This document shows positions 41,201 through 48,644 of a DNA stretch of 64,000 bases, in pieces (position 1 is the first letter of the stretch; each line of letters begins with the position of its first letter). Under the pieces are notes generated by a model, which was not told the DNA's origin, searched no databases, and saw nothing but the letters and a program-made list of their open reading frames with translations. The translations under genes and the position numbers were made by a program. Source of the stretch: Gammaproteobacteria bacterium (lineage in GTDB: Bacteria; Pseudomonadota; Gammaproteobacteria; Steroidobacterales; Woeseiaceae); the NCBI GenBank assembly GCA_029862045.1, contig JAOTYE010000003.1, forward strand, positions 1 through 64,000, written 5' to 3'.

Positions 41201-43150
41201 GGTGCTTGCCTGGGCTGCGCCGAGAAAACCGTGATGCATCTTTTCGTTGCAACGGTTGAAGCATTGATGCAGCCGCGTATCGCGAATCACGTTGCACACA
41301 TCGAGGATCTGATTGGACAACTAAAGCAGTCGGTGCAGGCACAGCTGGTCGGCGAAATAGACCTCAGCGACACGACCGAGATCGCGAAAGCTGTCGAGGG
41401 CATCGGGGACAAGGACGTAACGCTTGCCGGTATTGCCGATCGCATCGAACACGACAAGGGCTCGCAGCCGATCGACCCCGAATGGCTCAAGCGCATGACC
41501 GGACTCATCGGCCAGCTTGAGACGCTCAAGTGGCGCTACCTGGAGGGTACGACCGGGCAGGGCAGGGCGCGTATGGGTATGACGAATGCGACCGGCTGTA
41601 CCTCTGTCTGGGGCAGCACCTATCCATTCAACCCGTACCCCTTCCCCTGGGCCAATCATCTGTTCCAGGATGCGCCGTCACTCGCGATAGGCATTTTCGA
41701 GGGCCACATGGTCAAAATGGCGGAGGGCTTTAAGGCGATTCGCATTGCCGAACTCGAACTCGCCGGCGAGTACAAGCCGTCAGAGCATGACGAGTTCTTT
41801 ACCTACTTTGACTGGCAAGCGTTCAACGACGACGAGTTCAAACTTTGTCCGCCCGTCGTTGCGGTCGGTGGCGACGGCGCGATGTACGACATCGGCTTTC
41901 AAAACCTGTCACGCCTGATGATGACAGGAATGCCTATCAAAGTGCTGGTCGTCGACACGCAGGTCTACTCCAACACGGGTGGTCAGGCGTGCACATCGGG
42001 TTTCATTGGCCAGGTCTCGGATATGGCCCAGTACGGCAAGGTCACCAAGGGTAAAGAGGAAGTGCGCAAGGAAATCGGGCTCATCGGCATGGCGCATCGC
42101 ACAACCTACGTCCTGCAAAGCACGATCTCGAACGCGAGCCACATGATCGAGGGATTCATCGAGGGATTGCTCACGCGACGTCCGGCGCTATTCAACCTGT
42201 ATACCTCGTGCCAGCCCGAACACGGAATAGGTGACGACATGAGTGAACAGCAGGCACGGCTTGCCGTTGAGTCACGCGCCTATCCGCTGTTCAAGTACGA
42301 CCCGGACAAAGGCGTGACTCCCGCCGAGTGCTTCGACCTGTCGGGTAATCCGGGGATGGATGTCGAGTGGCCCAGCTATACGCTGACCTATCGGGATGGC
42401 GCTCGCGAAGCAACGATGGAACTGCCGATGACATTCGCGGACTTCGCGATGACTGAGGTGCGCTTCCGCAAGCACTTCCGCATGGCGCCGCCGGACACCT
42501 GGAACGACAAGATGGTGCCGCTGCATGAGTTTCTCGAGATGGATCCGGACGATCGCGACGGGCGTTTTCCGTACATCTGGGCCGTCGATCGCAAGAACCA
42601 TCTGAGCCGGCTGCTTGTCGATGAGGCAATGGTGCTCTCTTGCGAGGATCGTCGGGATTTCTGGACGATGCTTCGCGCGCTGGCAGGCCTCGACAAGAAA
42701 GAGCAGCCGATTCAGGAAATCGAGGGCCGCGTACGCAAGGAGATCGTGACGAAGATCGCACAGGGTCTCGCACAGTTTGCAAGCGGTGAGGGTGCTGCAC
42801 TGCCGTCGATCGGCGAGGTATTGACGAGCGCTGCGGAGCCTGCGCAGCAGACGGCACCGGCAGCGCCAGCGCAGCAGGCGCAACCTGCCGCGGACGGCGA
42901 GTACATGGCACCGTGGCTCGATATCGACGAGTGCACCGCATGTGATGAATGTATCAAGATCAACTCGGCCGTTTTCGAATACAACGACAGCAAGAAGGCG
43001 TTCATCAAGAATGCCGACGCCGGACCTTACAGTGATCTCGTCAAAGCGGCCGAGAAATGTACGGCCGAGGTCATTCATCCGGGGCTGCCTCGCGACCGCT
43101 CGGCGAGCGATATCAAGAAGTGGATCGCGCGCGGCGAACGGTTCAACTAG
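38204..43150 (+). CDS. nifJ: Pyruvate:ferredoxin (2-oxoacid) oxidoreductase with C-terminal fused ferredoxin
   Basis: This 1648-residue protein is a NifJ-type homodimeric PFOR. The PYR domain with Y-P-I-T-P-S at residue 37 comes first, then the gamma domain. Two [4Fe-4S] motifs follow (C-T-A-C-G-D-C-Y-T-V-C-P at 788, C-K-G-C-M-E-C-V-K-V-C from 924). Then come G-D-G-A-C-L-G-C-A-E (Cys at 1002 and 1005), N-A-T-G-C and the TPP site G-D-G-A at 1223. Ordinary NifJ is about 1170-1200 residues. The extra length is partly a roughly 120-residue insertion after Cys1005 and partly a C-terminal ferredoxin (C-x2-C-x2-C from 1577, last Cys 1619) behind an Ala/Pro/Gln linker. It oxidises a 2-oxoacid to acyl-CoA, reducing ferredoxin. 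ATG 38204 follows AGAGAAG. No nif genes are present, so it is not about nitrogen fixation. Confidence 0.92.
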   Translation: MKKSNKTFKYPGTPAAMDGNTAVIMCERESSDAAGAYPITPSTQMGEYWAEAAAAGHVNVSGRPLIFVEPEGEHAAAAVTAGMSMTGLRASNFSSGQGIAYMHESLYAAVGKRLPYVLNIGARAMTKSTLNVHAGHDDYHCIDDTGFFQLFAADAQGAADLNIVAHRIAELSLTPGAIAQDGFLTTHLIESIKVPERELIAEYLGRPDDIIATPTPAQRIIYGDTRRRIPELWDVDNPVMAGLVENQDAYMQSVAAQRPFFFDHVQALTDQALAEFAELTGRDYARVMTYRVDDADYLIVGQGSVIPSAEVVVDYLRKTRKLKVGVVNVTMFRPFPSDLLSRLLKGRKGVVVLERLDQPLAVDLPLIREIRATMSKCMENGLDKTDTPYPELDTYAKLSDAAPLYSGSFGMGSRDLQPEGLIGAVENMLPKGDRKKLFYLSIDFLRKTPFTPKQEIYQQTIEESYPQVRELAVHGSENPNLMPDGSITVRLHSIGGWGAITTGKNLAMTLYDLLGFNIKANPKYGSEKKGQPTTFYLSAAPEPIKVNCEYFYVDVVLSPDPNVFNHTNALAGLKEGGIFIIQSDLGEADKVWESIPIAFQQIIVEKNVRMFFLDAFRIARDEATDADLQLRMQGVAFQGAFFACSPVLEQKGLDDATLLEAIRDQLQYKFGDKGARVVEDNMRVVKRGFDEVHEITEKPFTLKNGGTSAIPPEPAVPIMGKRLPQSEAPATDVHRFWEQTGNFYARGMGSDNLTDPFIGLGVMPAVTSLFRDMTGIRFEHPEFIAENCTACGDCYTVCPDTAIPGLVNEVGQVLDTVVKRVKKKGNTVEFLPRAVRQMERHLRSELNAASEDDAVAGLIDHAIRKTVAESDEQNRSALEEEFGLFAEELDGFQFALSRPYYTLPEKKKAGDGGLFSITIDPYTCKGCMECVKVCEDDALKPVTQTPDSIKKLREHWEFWLDLPNTPKKYIRVDDLEERIGALETILLDKDNYMAFASGDGACLGCAEKTVMHLFVATVEALMQPRIANHVAHIEDLIGQLKQSVQAQLVGEIDLSDTTEIAKAVEGIGDKDVTLAGIADRIEHDKGSQPIDPEWLKRMTGLIGQLETLKWRYLEGTTGQGRARMGMTNATGCTSVWGSTYPFNPYPFPWANHLFQDAPSLAIGIFEGHMVKMAEGFKAIRIAELELAGEYKPSEHDEFFTYFDWQAFNDDEFKLCPPVVAVGGDGAMYDIGFQNLSRLMMTGMPIKVLVVDTQVYSNTGGQACTSGFIGQVSDMAQYGKVTKGKEEVRKEIGLIGMAHRTTYVLQSTISNASHMIEGFIEGLLTRRPALFNLYTSCQPEHGIGDDMSEQQARLAVESRAYPLFKYDPDKGVTPAECFDLSGNPGMDVEWPSYTLTYRDGAREATMELPMTFADFAMTEVRFRKHFRMAPPDTWNDKMVPLHEFLEMDPDDRDGRFPYIWAVDRKNHLSRLLVDEAMVLSCEDRRDFWTMLRALAGLDKKEQPIQEIEGRVRKEIVTKIAQGLAQFASGEGAALPSIGEVLTSAAEPAQQTAPAAPAQQAQPAADGEYMAPWLDIDECTACDECIKINSAVFEYNDSKKAFIKNADAGPYSDLVKAAEKCTAEVIHPGLPRDRSASDIKKWIARGERFN

Positions 43151-43156
43151 GCGGGC

Positions 43157-44494
43157 ATGTCGAACTTACTGCATCGTTATCCGAGTTTTCGTAACGGCGT
43201 GCACCCGCCGGAATCGAAAGCGGATACGCACGCACTGAAGATCAGGCAGTTCCCGTTTTCGCCCGTGCTTGTCATTCCATTGTCCCAGCACATCGGTGCG
43301 CCCGCCGTCGCGGTTGTGCGTGAAGGTGAAGAAGTAGCACGCGGACAATTGCTTGCAAGGTCCGACGGGTTCATGTCGGTTCCGCAGCATGCACCGGCGT
43401 CCGGCATCGTGCAGCGCATCGACTTTGTGCCCAGTATTACGGGAAAGATGGTGCCGGGCATCTACCTGAAGCCACATCCCGGCTCTTCACAGGAGGTCGC
43501 CGAAGGGGAACCGTGTGATCTGGGCACAGCGAGCCCGGATGACATCATTGCGGCGGTGCAGTCGGCCGGCATCGTAGGCCTGGGCGGTGCGGCATTTCCG
43601 ACGCATGTAAAACTCAAGCCACCTGAAGGCAAGACAGTCGAGACGCTGATTATTAACGGTATTGAGTGTGAGCCATACCTGACAACCGACCATCGTGTGA
43701 TGCTTGAGCACACGGCCGATATCTATATGGGAATACGTTACCTGTTGAAGGCCACCACGGCACAGCGCGCGATAATCGGCGTTGAAGCGAACAAGCTTGA
43801 TGCGGCGGACGCCCTGCGCGCGGCTGCACCTGACGACATGCCTGTCACGACCGGCGTCGTCGAAGTGAAATATCCGCAGGGCGCGGAGAAGATGCTGATC
43901 ACCGCGTTGCTGGGCAAGGAAGTCCCTTCAGGTGGACTGCCCGTGGATGTCGGCACCGTAGTTGTCAATGTCGCGACGGCAGCCGAGATCGGCAGGCTGT
44001 TGCCGCATGGGCGCGGCATTCAGGAACGCGTTGTTACAATCACCGGTCCCGCCGTTGGCCGCAAAGGCAACTACCGCATTCCGATCGGAACGCCATTGCG
44101 ATTCGCGCTCGAGCAGGTGGATGTGAGCGACAATGTCAGTCGTGTCTTCCTGGGTGGGCCGATGATGGGACAGGCTCTTTCGAGCCTCGACATACCGATT
44201 ACCAAGGGAACCTCCGGTTTCGTGGCGTTCACGAGCGCCGAGACTGCGGCTGAGGAGCCGGAGTATCCCTGCATTCGTTGCGCCTATTGCGTTGATGCCT
44301 GCCCGATCTACCTCAACCCGTCGCAACTTGGAATTCTCGCAAAGAACGAAGAGTTCGATCGCATGGCGGACGATCACAGCCTCATGGACTGTTTCGAGTG
44401 TGGTGCATGCTCCTATGTTTGCCCGTCTCACATTCCCCTTGTGCAACGTTTCCGCGACGCCAAGGCCATCGTCCGCGAGAGGCAGGCAGCCTGA
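43157..44494 (+). CDS. rnfC: Rnf electron-transport complex subunit C
   Basis: The 445-residue protein has the RnfC order: an N-terminal barrel-sandwich region (VREGEEVARGQLLARSDGFMSVPQHAPASG), the Rossmann-like NADH/FMN-binding segment G-L-G-G-A-A-F-P-T-H, then the SLBB region. At the C-terminus are two [4Fe-4S] motifs, C-I-R-C-A-Y-C-V-D-A-C-P and C-F-E-C-G-A-C-S-Y-V-C-P. It is the NADH-interacting peripheral subunit of the complex, without the long Lys-rich tail of enteric RsxC. It starts 6 bases after the PFOR stop and its stop overlaps the rnfD start (TGATG). Confidence 0.95.
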   Translation: MSNLLHRYPSFRNGVHPPESKADTHALKIRQFPFSPVLVIPLSQHIGAPAVAVVREGEEVARGQLLARSDGFMSVPQHAPASGIVQRIDFVPSITGKMVPGIYLKPHPGSSQEVAEGEPCDLGTASPDDIIAAVQSAGIVGLGGAAFPTHVKLKPPEGKTVETLIINGIECEPYLTTDHRVMLEHTADIYMGIRYLLKATTAQRAIIGVEANKLDAADALRAAAPDDMPVTTGVVEVKYPQGAEKMLITALLGKEVPSGGLPVDVGTVVVNVATAAEIGRLLPHGRGIQERVVTITGPAVGRKGNYRIPIGTPLRFALEQVDVSDNVSRVFLGGPMMGQALSSLDIPITKGTSGFVAFTSAETAAEEPEYPCIRCAYCVDACPIYLNPSQLGILAKNEEFDRMADDHSLMDCFECGACSYVCPSHIPLVQRFRDAKAIVRERQAA

Positions 44495-45516
44495 TGTCTG
44501 CGAAAAACAAAACGCTCGAGATCGATACTTCACCGCATATTGTGAGCGGTGCCAGCGTCGAAGTCATCATGCGCAACGTTGTTTTCGCGCTGGTACCCGT
44601 CTGTATTTTTTCGGTTTACGTCTTTGGACTTACGGCGCTCATTACACTGACGGCCGCGACGCTAAGTTGTCTCTTAACTGAACACGTCCTGTGTCGTTGG
44701 CGTGGCGACCGGTCGACTCTCGGCGACTGGTCGGTTGCAATAACCGGAATTCTCTATGGCCTGACATTGCCTCCGGCGCTCCCGGTGTGGATGGTTGTCC
44801 TGGGTGGCGTCGTTGCCGTCGGTGTCGGCAAATTCCTGTTTGGTGGCCTGGGCCATAACGCCTTCAATCCGGCCCTGATAGGTCGCGCTTTCCTGCAGGC
44901 GGCCTTCCCGGTCTCAATGACCACATGGTATCCGGCGTTAGGTGCCGAGCGATTTGCCGTCCTGCCGCCGTCGACATTCACATTGCCGTTCGCATCACCG
45001 GTTTACGACTCGATCAGTGGCGCGACGCCGCTTGCCGTAATCAAATTCGATGGCGATATAACGGCTGCTACGGATCTGCTTATGGGCCTGACGAGTGGAT
45101 CGACAGGAGAAACGAGTGGATTGTTGATTCTTGCAGGTGGCTTATATCTGATTGCTCGCAAGATGATGAACTGGCGCATACCCGTTGCGATCTTTGCGAC
45201 AGTATTTGCCCTTAGCGGCGTTTTCTACCTGATCGATCCGGCTGCCTATCCAGGTCCGTTGTTCATGTTGTTTTCTGGCGGGCTGATGCTTGGCGCCGTT
45301 TTCATGGCTACCGATATGGTCGCCTCACCGATGACGAGCTTTGGCTGTGTGCTCTATGGTGTGTTGATTGGTGCGCTCGTCGTTGTAATTCGCCTGTGGG
45401 GCGGGCTGCCCGAAGGGGTCATGTACGCGATCCTGTTTGCGAATGCTGTATCGCCGCATATCGATAACCTGATCCAACCGCGTGTCTATGGTACGACCGA
45501 GCGGGGCGCATCGTGA
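44494..45516 (+). CDS. rnfD: Rnf electron-transport complex subunit D
   Basis: The 340-residue integral membrane protein has about 8-10 hydrophobic helices, the G-L-G-H-N-A-F-N-P-A-L-I-G-R-A-F motif typical of RnfD/NqrB, and S-G-A-T-P-L near residue 172. In that motif the Thr carries covalently bound FMN. Its ATG overlaps the rnfC stop, and its stop overlaps the rnfG start (GTGA). RnfD forms the membrane core with the ion pathway. An upstream in-frame start at 44398 would lie inside rnfC and is rejected. Confidence 0.95.
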   Translation: MSAKNKTLEIDTSPHIVSGASVEVIMRNVVFALVPVCIFSVYVFGLTALITLTAATLSCLLTEHVLCRWRGDRSTLGDWSVAITGILYGLTLPPALPVWMVVLGGVVAVGVGKFLFGGLGHNAFNPALIGRAFLQAAFPVSMTTWYPALGAERFAVLPPSTFTLPFASPVYDSISGATPLAVIKFDGDITAATDLLMGLTSGSTGETSGLLILAGGLYLIARKMMNWRIPVAIFATVFALSGVFYLIDPAAYPGPLFMLFSGGLMLGAVFMATDMVASPMTSFGCVLYGVLIGALVVVIRLWGGLPEGVMYAILFANAVSPHIDNLIQPRVYGTTERGAS

Positions 45517-46190
45517 ACGTGCCACATGTAACACCCACCTGGCCGATGTACCGGACACTCGTCGGCGTCGGCATGTTCTGCGGCCTGTTGATCGCGATCG
45601 TCTTCCAGGGCACGCTGCCGGTCATCGAACGCAACCGTGCCGAAGCGCTCGAGCGTGCCGTGTTCGCCGTGCTACCGGCGGCAAGTCAGCGCACGACCTA
45701 TGCACTGACCCCAGAGGGCGAGTTTGTATCGGATACCGACGCGGTTGGCCAACGTGTCCATGCGGGTTTCGATAGCGATGGGCGGCTCATCGGTGTTGCG
45801 ATCGAGGCCAGCGGCATGGGTTACGCGGATACGATCACGGTGCTTTACGGCTACGCGCCAGAACAGGAAGCGATTGTCGGCATCCGCGTGCTGACGAGTA
45901 AGGAAACCCCCGGACTTGGCGACAAGATCGAGAAAGACGCGGTGTTCCTCGAGAATTTCGTGGCACTGGATGTGCGCCTCGATCCGTCTGGCGAGACGTT
46001 GCAACATCGAATCGTGACGGTCAAGCGAGGACAGAAGACCCAGCCGTGGCAAATTGACGGCATCACCGGAGCGACAATCTCGGCCAAAGCTATCGGCGAG
46101 ATCCTCGCCACGAGTTCCGAACGCTGGGTACCGATCATTAACGAGCAGCTCGAGCAGCTGGTTGCCGGAGAATCTGATGACGAGTCGTAA
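45513..46190 (+). CDS. rnfG: Rnf electron-transport complex subunit G (covalent FMN)
   Basis: Translation starts at GTG 45513, overlapping the rnfD stop. The 225-residue protein has a single N-terminal membrane helix (MFCGLLIAIVFQGTLPVI) and a periplasmic FMN-binding domain. It shows V-L-T-S-K-E-T-P-G-L-G-D-K-I, the usual RnfG/NqrC signature, and D-G-I-T-G-A-T-I-S. The Thr of G-A-T-I-S is the flavin attachment site, normally modified by ApbE. No apbE is seen in this window, so the flavin transferase must be elsewhere. It overlaps rnfE by 14 bases. Confidence 0.95.
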   Translation: MNVPHVTPTWPMYRTLVGVGMFCGLLIAIVFQGTLPVIERNRAEALERAVFAVLPAASQRTTYALTPEGEFVSDTDAVGQRVHAGFDSDGRLIGVAIEASGMGYADTITVLYGYAPEQEAIVGIRVLTSKETPGLGDKIEKDAVFLENFVALDVRLDPSGETLQHRIVTVKRGQKTQPWQIDGITGATISAKAIGEILATSSERWVPIINEQLEQLVAGESDDES

Positions 46191-46827
46191 TCGGAAGGCC
46201 GTGATTGGAACCGATGAGTTCATCAAAGGAATCTGGCGCGAGAATCCGGTGTTTGTGCAGGTGCTCGGCATGTGTCCGGTACTGGCCGTGAGTAATACGG
46301 CGATCAATGCGCTCGCGATGGGGCTCGCGACCGCATTCGTGATGCTGATGTCGAACACGCTCGTGTCCACACTGCGCAACTTCATTCCCAAGCAGGTGCG
46401 CATCGCGACCTACATTCTGATCATCGCGACGTTCGTCACGATCGTCGACTACGCGATCGAGGCGATCAGCCTGGACCTGCACAAGTCGCTCGGAGCGTTT
46501 ATTTCCCTGATCGTCGTCAATTGCCTGATACTGGGCCGCGCCGAGGCATTCGCGTCCAAGCATCGTGTCAGGCACGCGGTACTTGACGCTCTCGGCATGG
46601 GCATCGGGTTTACGCTGGCACTGCTTTGTCTAGGCGGCGTTCGTGAGCTGCTCGGCGATGGCGCATTGTTTGGCGTGGCGGTGTTCCCGGATGGCTTCGA
46701 ACCGTGGATCGTCATGATCCTGCCGAGTGGGGGCTTCTTTACGCTGGCGGCCTGGTTGTTGCTGATCAATCATATGCAGCAACGCAAAGAGGCGAAAACC
46801 GGGCGTGTACAAGAGGTGCCGAGATGA
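46177..46827 (+). CDS. rnfE: Rnf electron-transport complex subunit E
   Basis: The 216-residue polytopic protein has six helices. It shows FIKGIWRENPVFVQVLGMCPVLAVSN, V-N-C-L-I-L-G-R-A-E-A-F-A and GMGIGFTLALLCLGGVREL. The half-channel inverted-repeat signature with Cys in M-C-P and N-C-L is typical of RnfE/NqrD, where cysteines of RnfA and RnfE coordinate an iron centre across the membrane. The ATG at 46177 follows GGAG and lies inside the rnfG end, implying translational coupling. Its stop overlaps rnfA (ATGA). Confidence 0.95.
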   Translation: MTSRNRKAVIGTDEFIKGIWRENPVFVQVLGMCPVLAVSNTAINALAMGLATAFVMLMSNTLVSTLRNFIPKQVRIATYILIIATFVTIVDYAIEAISLDLHKSLGAFISLIVVNCLILGRAEAFASKHRVRHAVLDALGMGIGFTLALLCLGGVRELLGDGALFGVAVFPDGFEPWIVMILPSGGFFTLAAWLLLINHMQQRKEAKTGRVQEVPR

Positions 46828-47405
46828 ACGAACAGACTCTCTGGTCGGTTTTTGTCAACGCTGCGCTCGTCAATAATTTCGTATTGGCGTACTTTCTCGG
46901 GATTTGTCCTTTTCTGGGCGTGTCGGCGAAAATCGGTACAGCGACTAGAATGGGTGGCGCTGTGATGTTCGTCATGCTCGTAAGCTCGGTGTGCGCGTAT
47001 GCCATCCATCACCTTTTGATCTTGATAGGCGTACCATTCCTCGAGTTGATCGCGTTTATTGCGGTTATCGCATCGACAGTACAACTCGTGGAGATGTTCA
47101 TTAAGAAGATGAGTCCAACGCTGTTTCGTGCACTGGGCATCTTTCTGCCGCTCATTACAACGAACTGCGCGATTCTGGGCCTCGCGCTTTTTCAGACGAA
47201 CCGCGGCTATGGTCTCTTGCAGGCGATTGTCTATGCGCTCGGCGCAGGCGCCGGTTTTACATTGGCGCTCGTGTTGATGGCTGGCATCCGCGAGAAGCTG
47301 GAACTCGCGACGATGCCAGACGTCGTCACGGGCACGGCCAGCGCACTGATCGTTGCCGGCATTTTGTCGCTGACGTTCATGGGCTTCGCGGGCCTGGGAG
47401 CGTAA
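46824..47405 (+). CDS. rnfA: Rnf electron-transport complex subunit A
   Basis: The 193-residue membrane protein has six helices and the RnfA/NqrE signatures N-F-V-L-A-Y-F-L-G-I-C-P-F-L-G-V-S and T-T-N-C-A-I-L-G-L-A. The cysteines in I-C-P and N-C-A pair with those of RnfE for the transmembrane iron site. The gene completes an rnfC-D-G-E-A order, the arrangement found in Clostridia, in contrast to the enteric A-B-C-D-G-E order. It ends two bases before the small NqrM-like gene. Confidence 0.95.
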   Translation: MNEQTLWSVFVNAALVNNFVLAYFLGICPFLGVSAKIGTATRMGGAVMFVMLVSSVCAYAIHHLLILIGVPFLELIAFIAVIASTVQLVEMFIKKMSPTLFRALGIFLPLITTNCAILGLALFQTNRGYGLLQAIVYALGAGAGFTLALVLMAGIREKLELATMPDVVTGTASALIVAGILSLTFMGFAGLGA

Positions 47406-47407
47406 CG

Positions 47408-47617
47408 ATGTTAGCCGACTTCCTGCTCGCACTACTCCTGCCGCCAATCCTGTTACTCGGCTGGGTTGCAGTGCAGAACGCATGGCGAAAGCAGTTTCGT
47501 ACGCCTGGCGACGAGGCAGACGTCCTCGCTGTGCGGGGCGATTGTGGTCGCTGCGGATGCGCGAGCCCCTGCGAACGAAGCGATGACCAAACCGAAATCC
47601 GAACGAGGAGTCCCTGA
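47408..47617 (+). CDS. Small NqrM-like membrane Cys protein (Rnf maturation candidate)
   Basis: This 69-residue protein has one N-terminal membrane helix (FLLALLLPPILLLGWVAV), a basic flank and the cluster D-C-G-R-C-G-C-A-S-P-C. This architecture (single helix followed by four closely spaced cysteines with C-x-C-x-x-P-C) is that of NqrM/DUF539, the factor needed to insert the membrane iron centre of Na+-NQR. Since NqrD/NqrE and RnfA/RnfE share that iron site, a protein with the same architecture placed 2 bases after rnfA and 2 bases before the FNR gene is a good candidate for Rnf iron delivery. The assignment rests on architecture and context; sequence identity to NqrM itself was not measured. 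Confidence 0.72.
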   Translation: MLADFLLALLLPPILLLGWVAVQNAWRKQFRTPGDEADVLAVRGDCGRCGCASPCERSDDQTEIRTRSP

Positions 47618-47619
47618 CG

Positions 47620-48480
47620 ATGAAGCTCGACGATTACAACAAGGAAAACCAATTCGAGGCGGCAGTGCTTTCGAGCGAGCGCATCACCCCTGAGGATGCC
47701 GATGTCGAGATTCGTGAGCTCGTACTCGAGGTCGACCGGGCGGATTTCGACTACTCGGCCGGCCAGAGCATCGGCGTACTAACGCCTGGTCCGCACGATC
47801 TTAGTCATGATTATCACTTCCGCCTGTACACGGTGGCTGACACGCTGTCACGCTCTGATAAGGGCAGGCCACGGATCACGATCGCGGTGCGGCGTTGCAC
47901 TTACATCGACGACTACAGCGGTGAGCGCTTCAAGGGCGTCAGCTCCAATTATCTTTGTGATCTCAAGCAAGGTGACAAGTTGCTGATAACCGGGCCGTAT
48001 GGCTTCGCGTTCGAGGTACCGGAGGACAAGGATGCAAACCTGGTTCTGATCGGTGCAGGCACAGGCATTGCGCCGTTTCGCGCGTTCGTGAAGCACATCT
48101 ACAACGATATTCGTGACTGGAAGGGCAAGGTGCGTCTCTTCTATGGCGCGCATACCGGGCTCGAGCTCATTTACATGAACGAGTATCGCGATGACTTCGC
48201 GCAATACTACGACCAGGAAACGTTTGAGGCATTCAGTGCGCTGTCACCGCGGCCGAACTGGGCCGATCCGATTGCCTGGGACTACTGCCTCGAGGGCCGC
48301 TCGGAAGAGATTCTGGAAATGCTCGACGACCCGAAGACCCACATCTACGTCGCCGGGCTGGAGGAGGTTCGCGATGAACTGGACGATGTGTTCTCGCGAT
48401 TGACGGGCTCGGAAAAACGTTGGCAACGGCGCCGCGCGGAGCTGGTTGCCGGCGGCCGATGGACCGAGCTGTTGTATTGA
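47620..48480 (+). CDS. Ferredoxin-NADP+ reductase, plant type
   Basis: The 286-residue protein has the FAD-binding motif R-L-Y-T-V-A, the G-A-G-T-G-I-A-P-F-R nucleotide-binding loop and a C-terminal aromatic Tyr that would stack on the flavin. It also has YGAHTGLELIYMNEYR and a long YIDDYSGERFKGVSSNYLCDL insertion. It exchanges electrons between ferredoxin (or flavodoxin) and NADP(H) in the cytoplasm. The gene ends the Rnf/PFOR cluster, two bases after the NqrM-like gene, with a GAGGAG ribosome-binding site inside that gene's end. With PFOR and Rnf it makes a local set of all three ferredoxin-coupling enzymes. Confidence 0.88.
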   Translation: MKLDDYNKENQFEAAVLSSERITPEDADVEIRELVLEVDRADFDYSAGQSIGVLTPGPHDLSHDYHFRLYTVADTLSRSDKGRPRITIAVRRCTYIDDYSGERFKGVSSNYLCDLKQGDKLLITGPYGFAFEVPEDKDANLVLIGAGTGIAPFRAFVKHIYNDIRDWKGKVRLFYGAHTGLELIYMNEYRDDFAQYYDQETFEAFSALSPRPNWADPIAWDYCLEGRSEEILEMLDDPKTHIYVAGLEEVRDELDDVFSRLTGSEKRWQRRRAELVAGGRWTELLY

Positions 48481-48610
48481 GGCACTCGTTTGCGCATGTT
48501 TTGCAGCACATCTCAGAGACCTAGTTAGCAAGTTACTTCAAGAAGAAGGTTCAAGTTCTCGGTTTACCGAAAGGTCGTCTTTAGCCGATTTTCGGTTACA
48601 GTCGAAAACG
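48481..48610. other. Intergenic leader region before the structured RNA
   Basis: About 130 bases after the FNR stop contain no credible ORF. I see no strong terminator directly after the FNR gene, so read-through from the Rnf cluster into the RNA region is possible. Confidence 0.4.
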
Positions 48611-48638
48611 TTGACTTCGCTGGCGACTTGATTAGATT
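48611..48638 (+). promoter_or_regulatory. Candidate promoter of the structured RNA
   Basis: TTGACT at 48611-48616 is followed, after 16 bases, by TAGATT at 48633-48638. A start point near 48645 would coincide with the first hairpin (48646-48659) of the RNA candidate. The -10 element matches only 4 of 6, so this is a moderate call. Confidence 0.45.
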
Positions 48639-48644
48639 TGATAA

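Noticed and set aside
38204-43150. Nitrogen fixation gene, from the name nifJ
   Set aside because: No nitrogenase or nif regulatory gene is in the window; the enzyme is a general 2-oxoacid:ferredoxin oxidoreductase.
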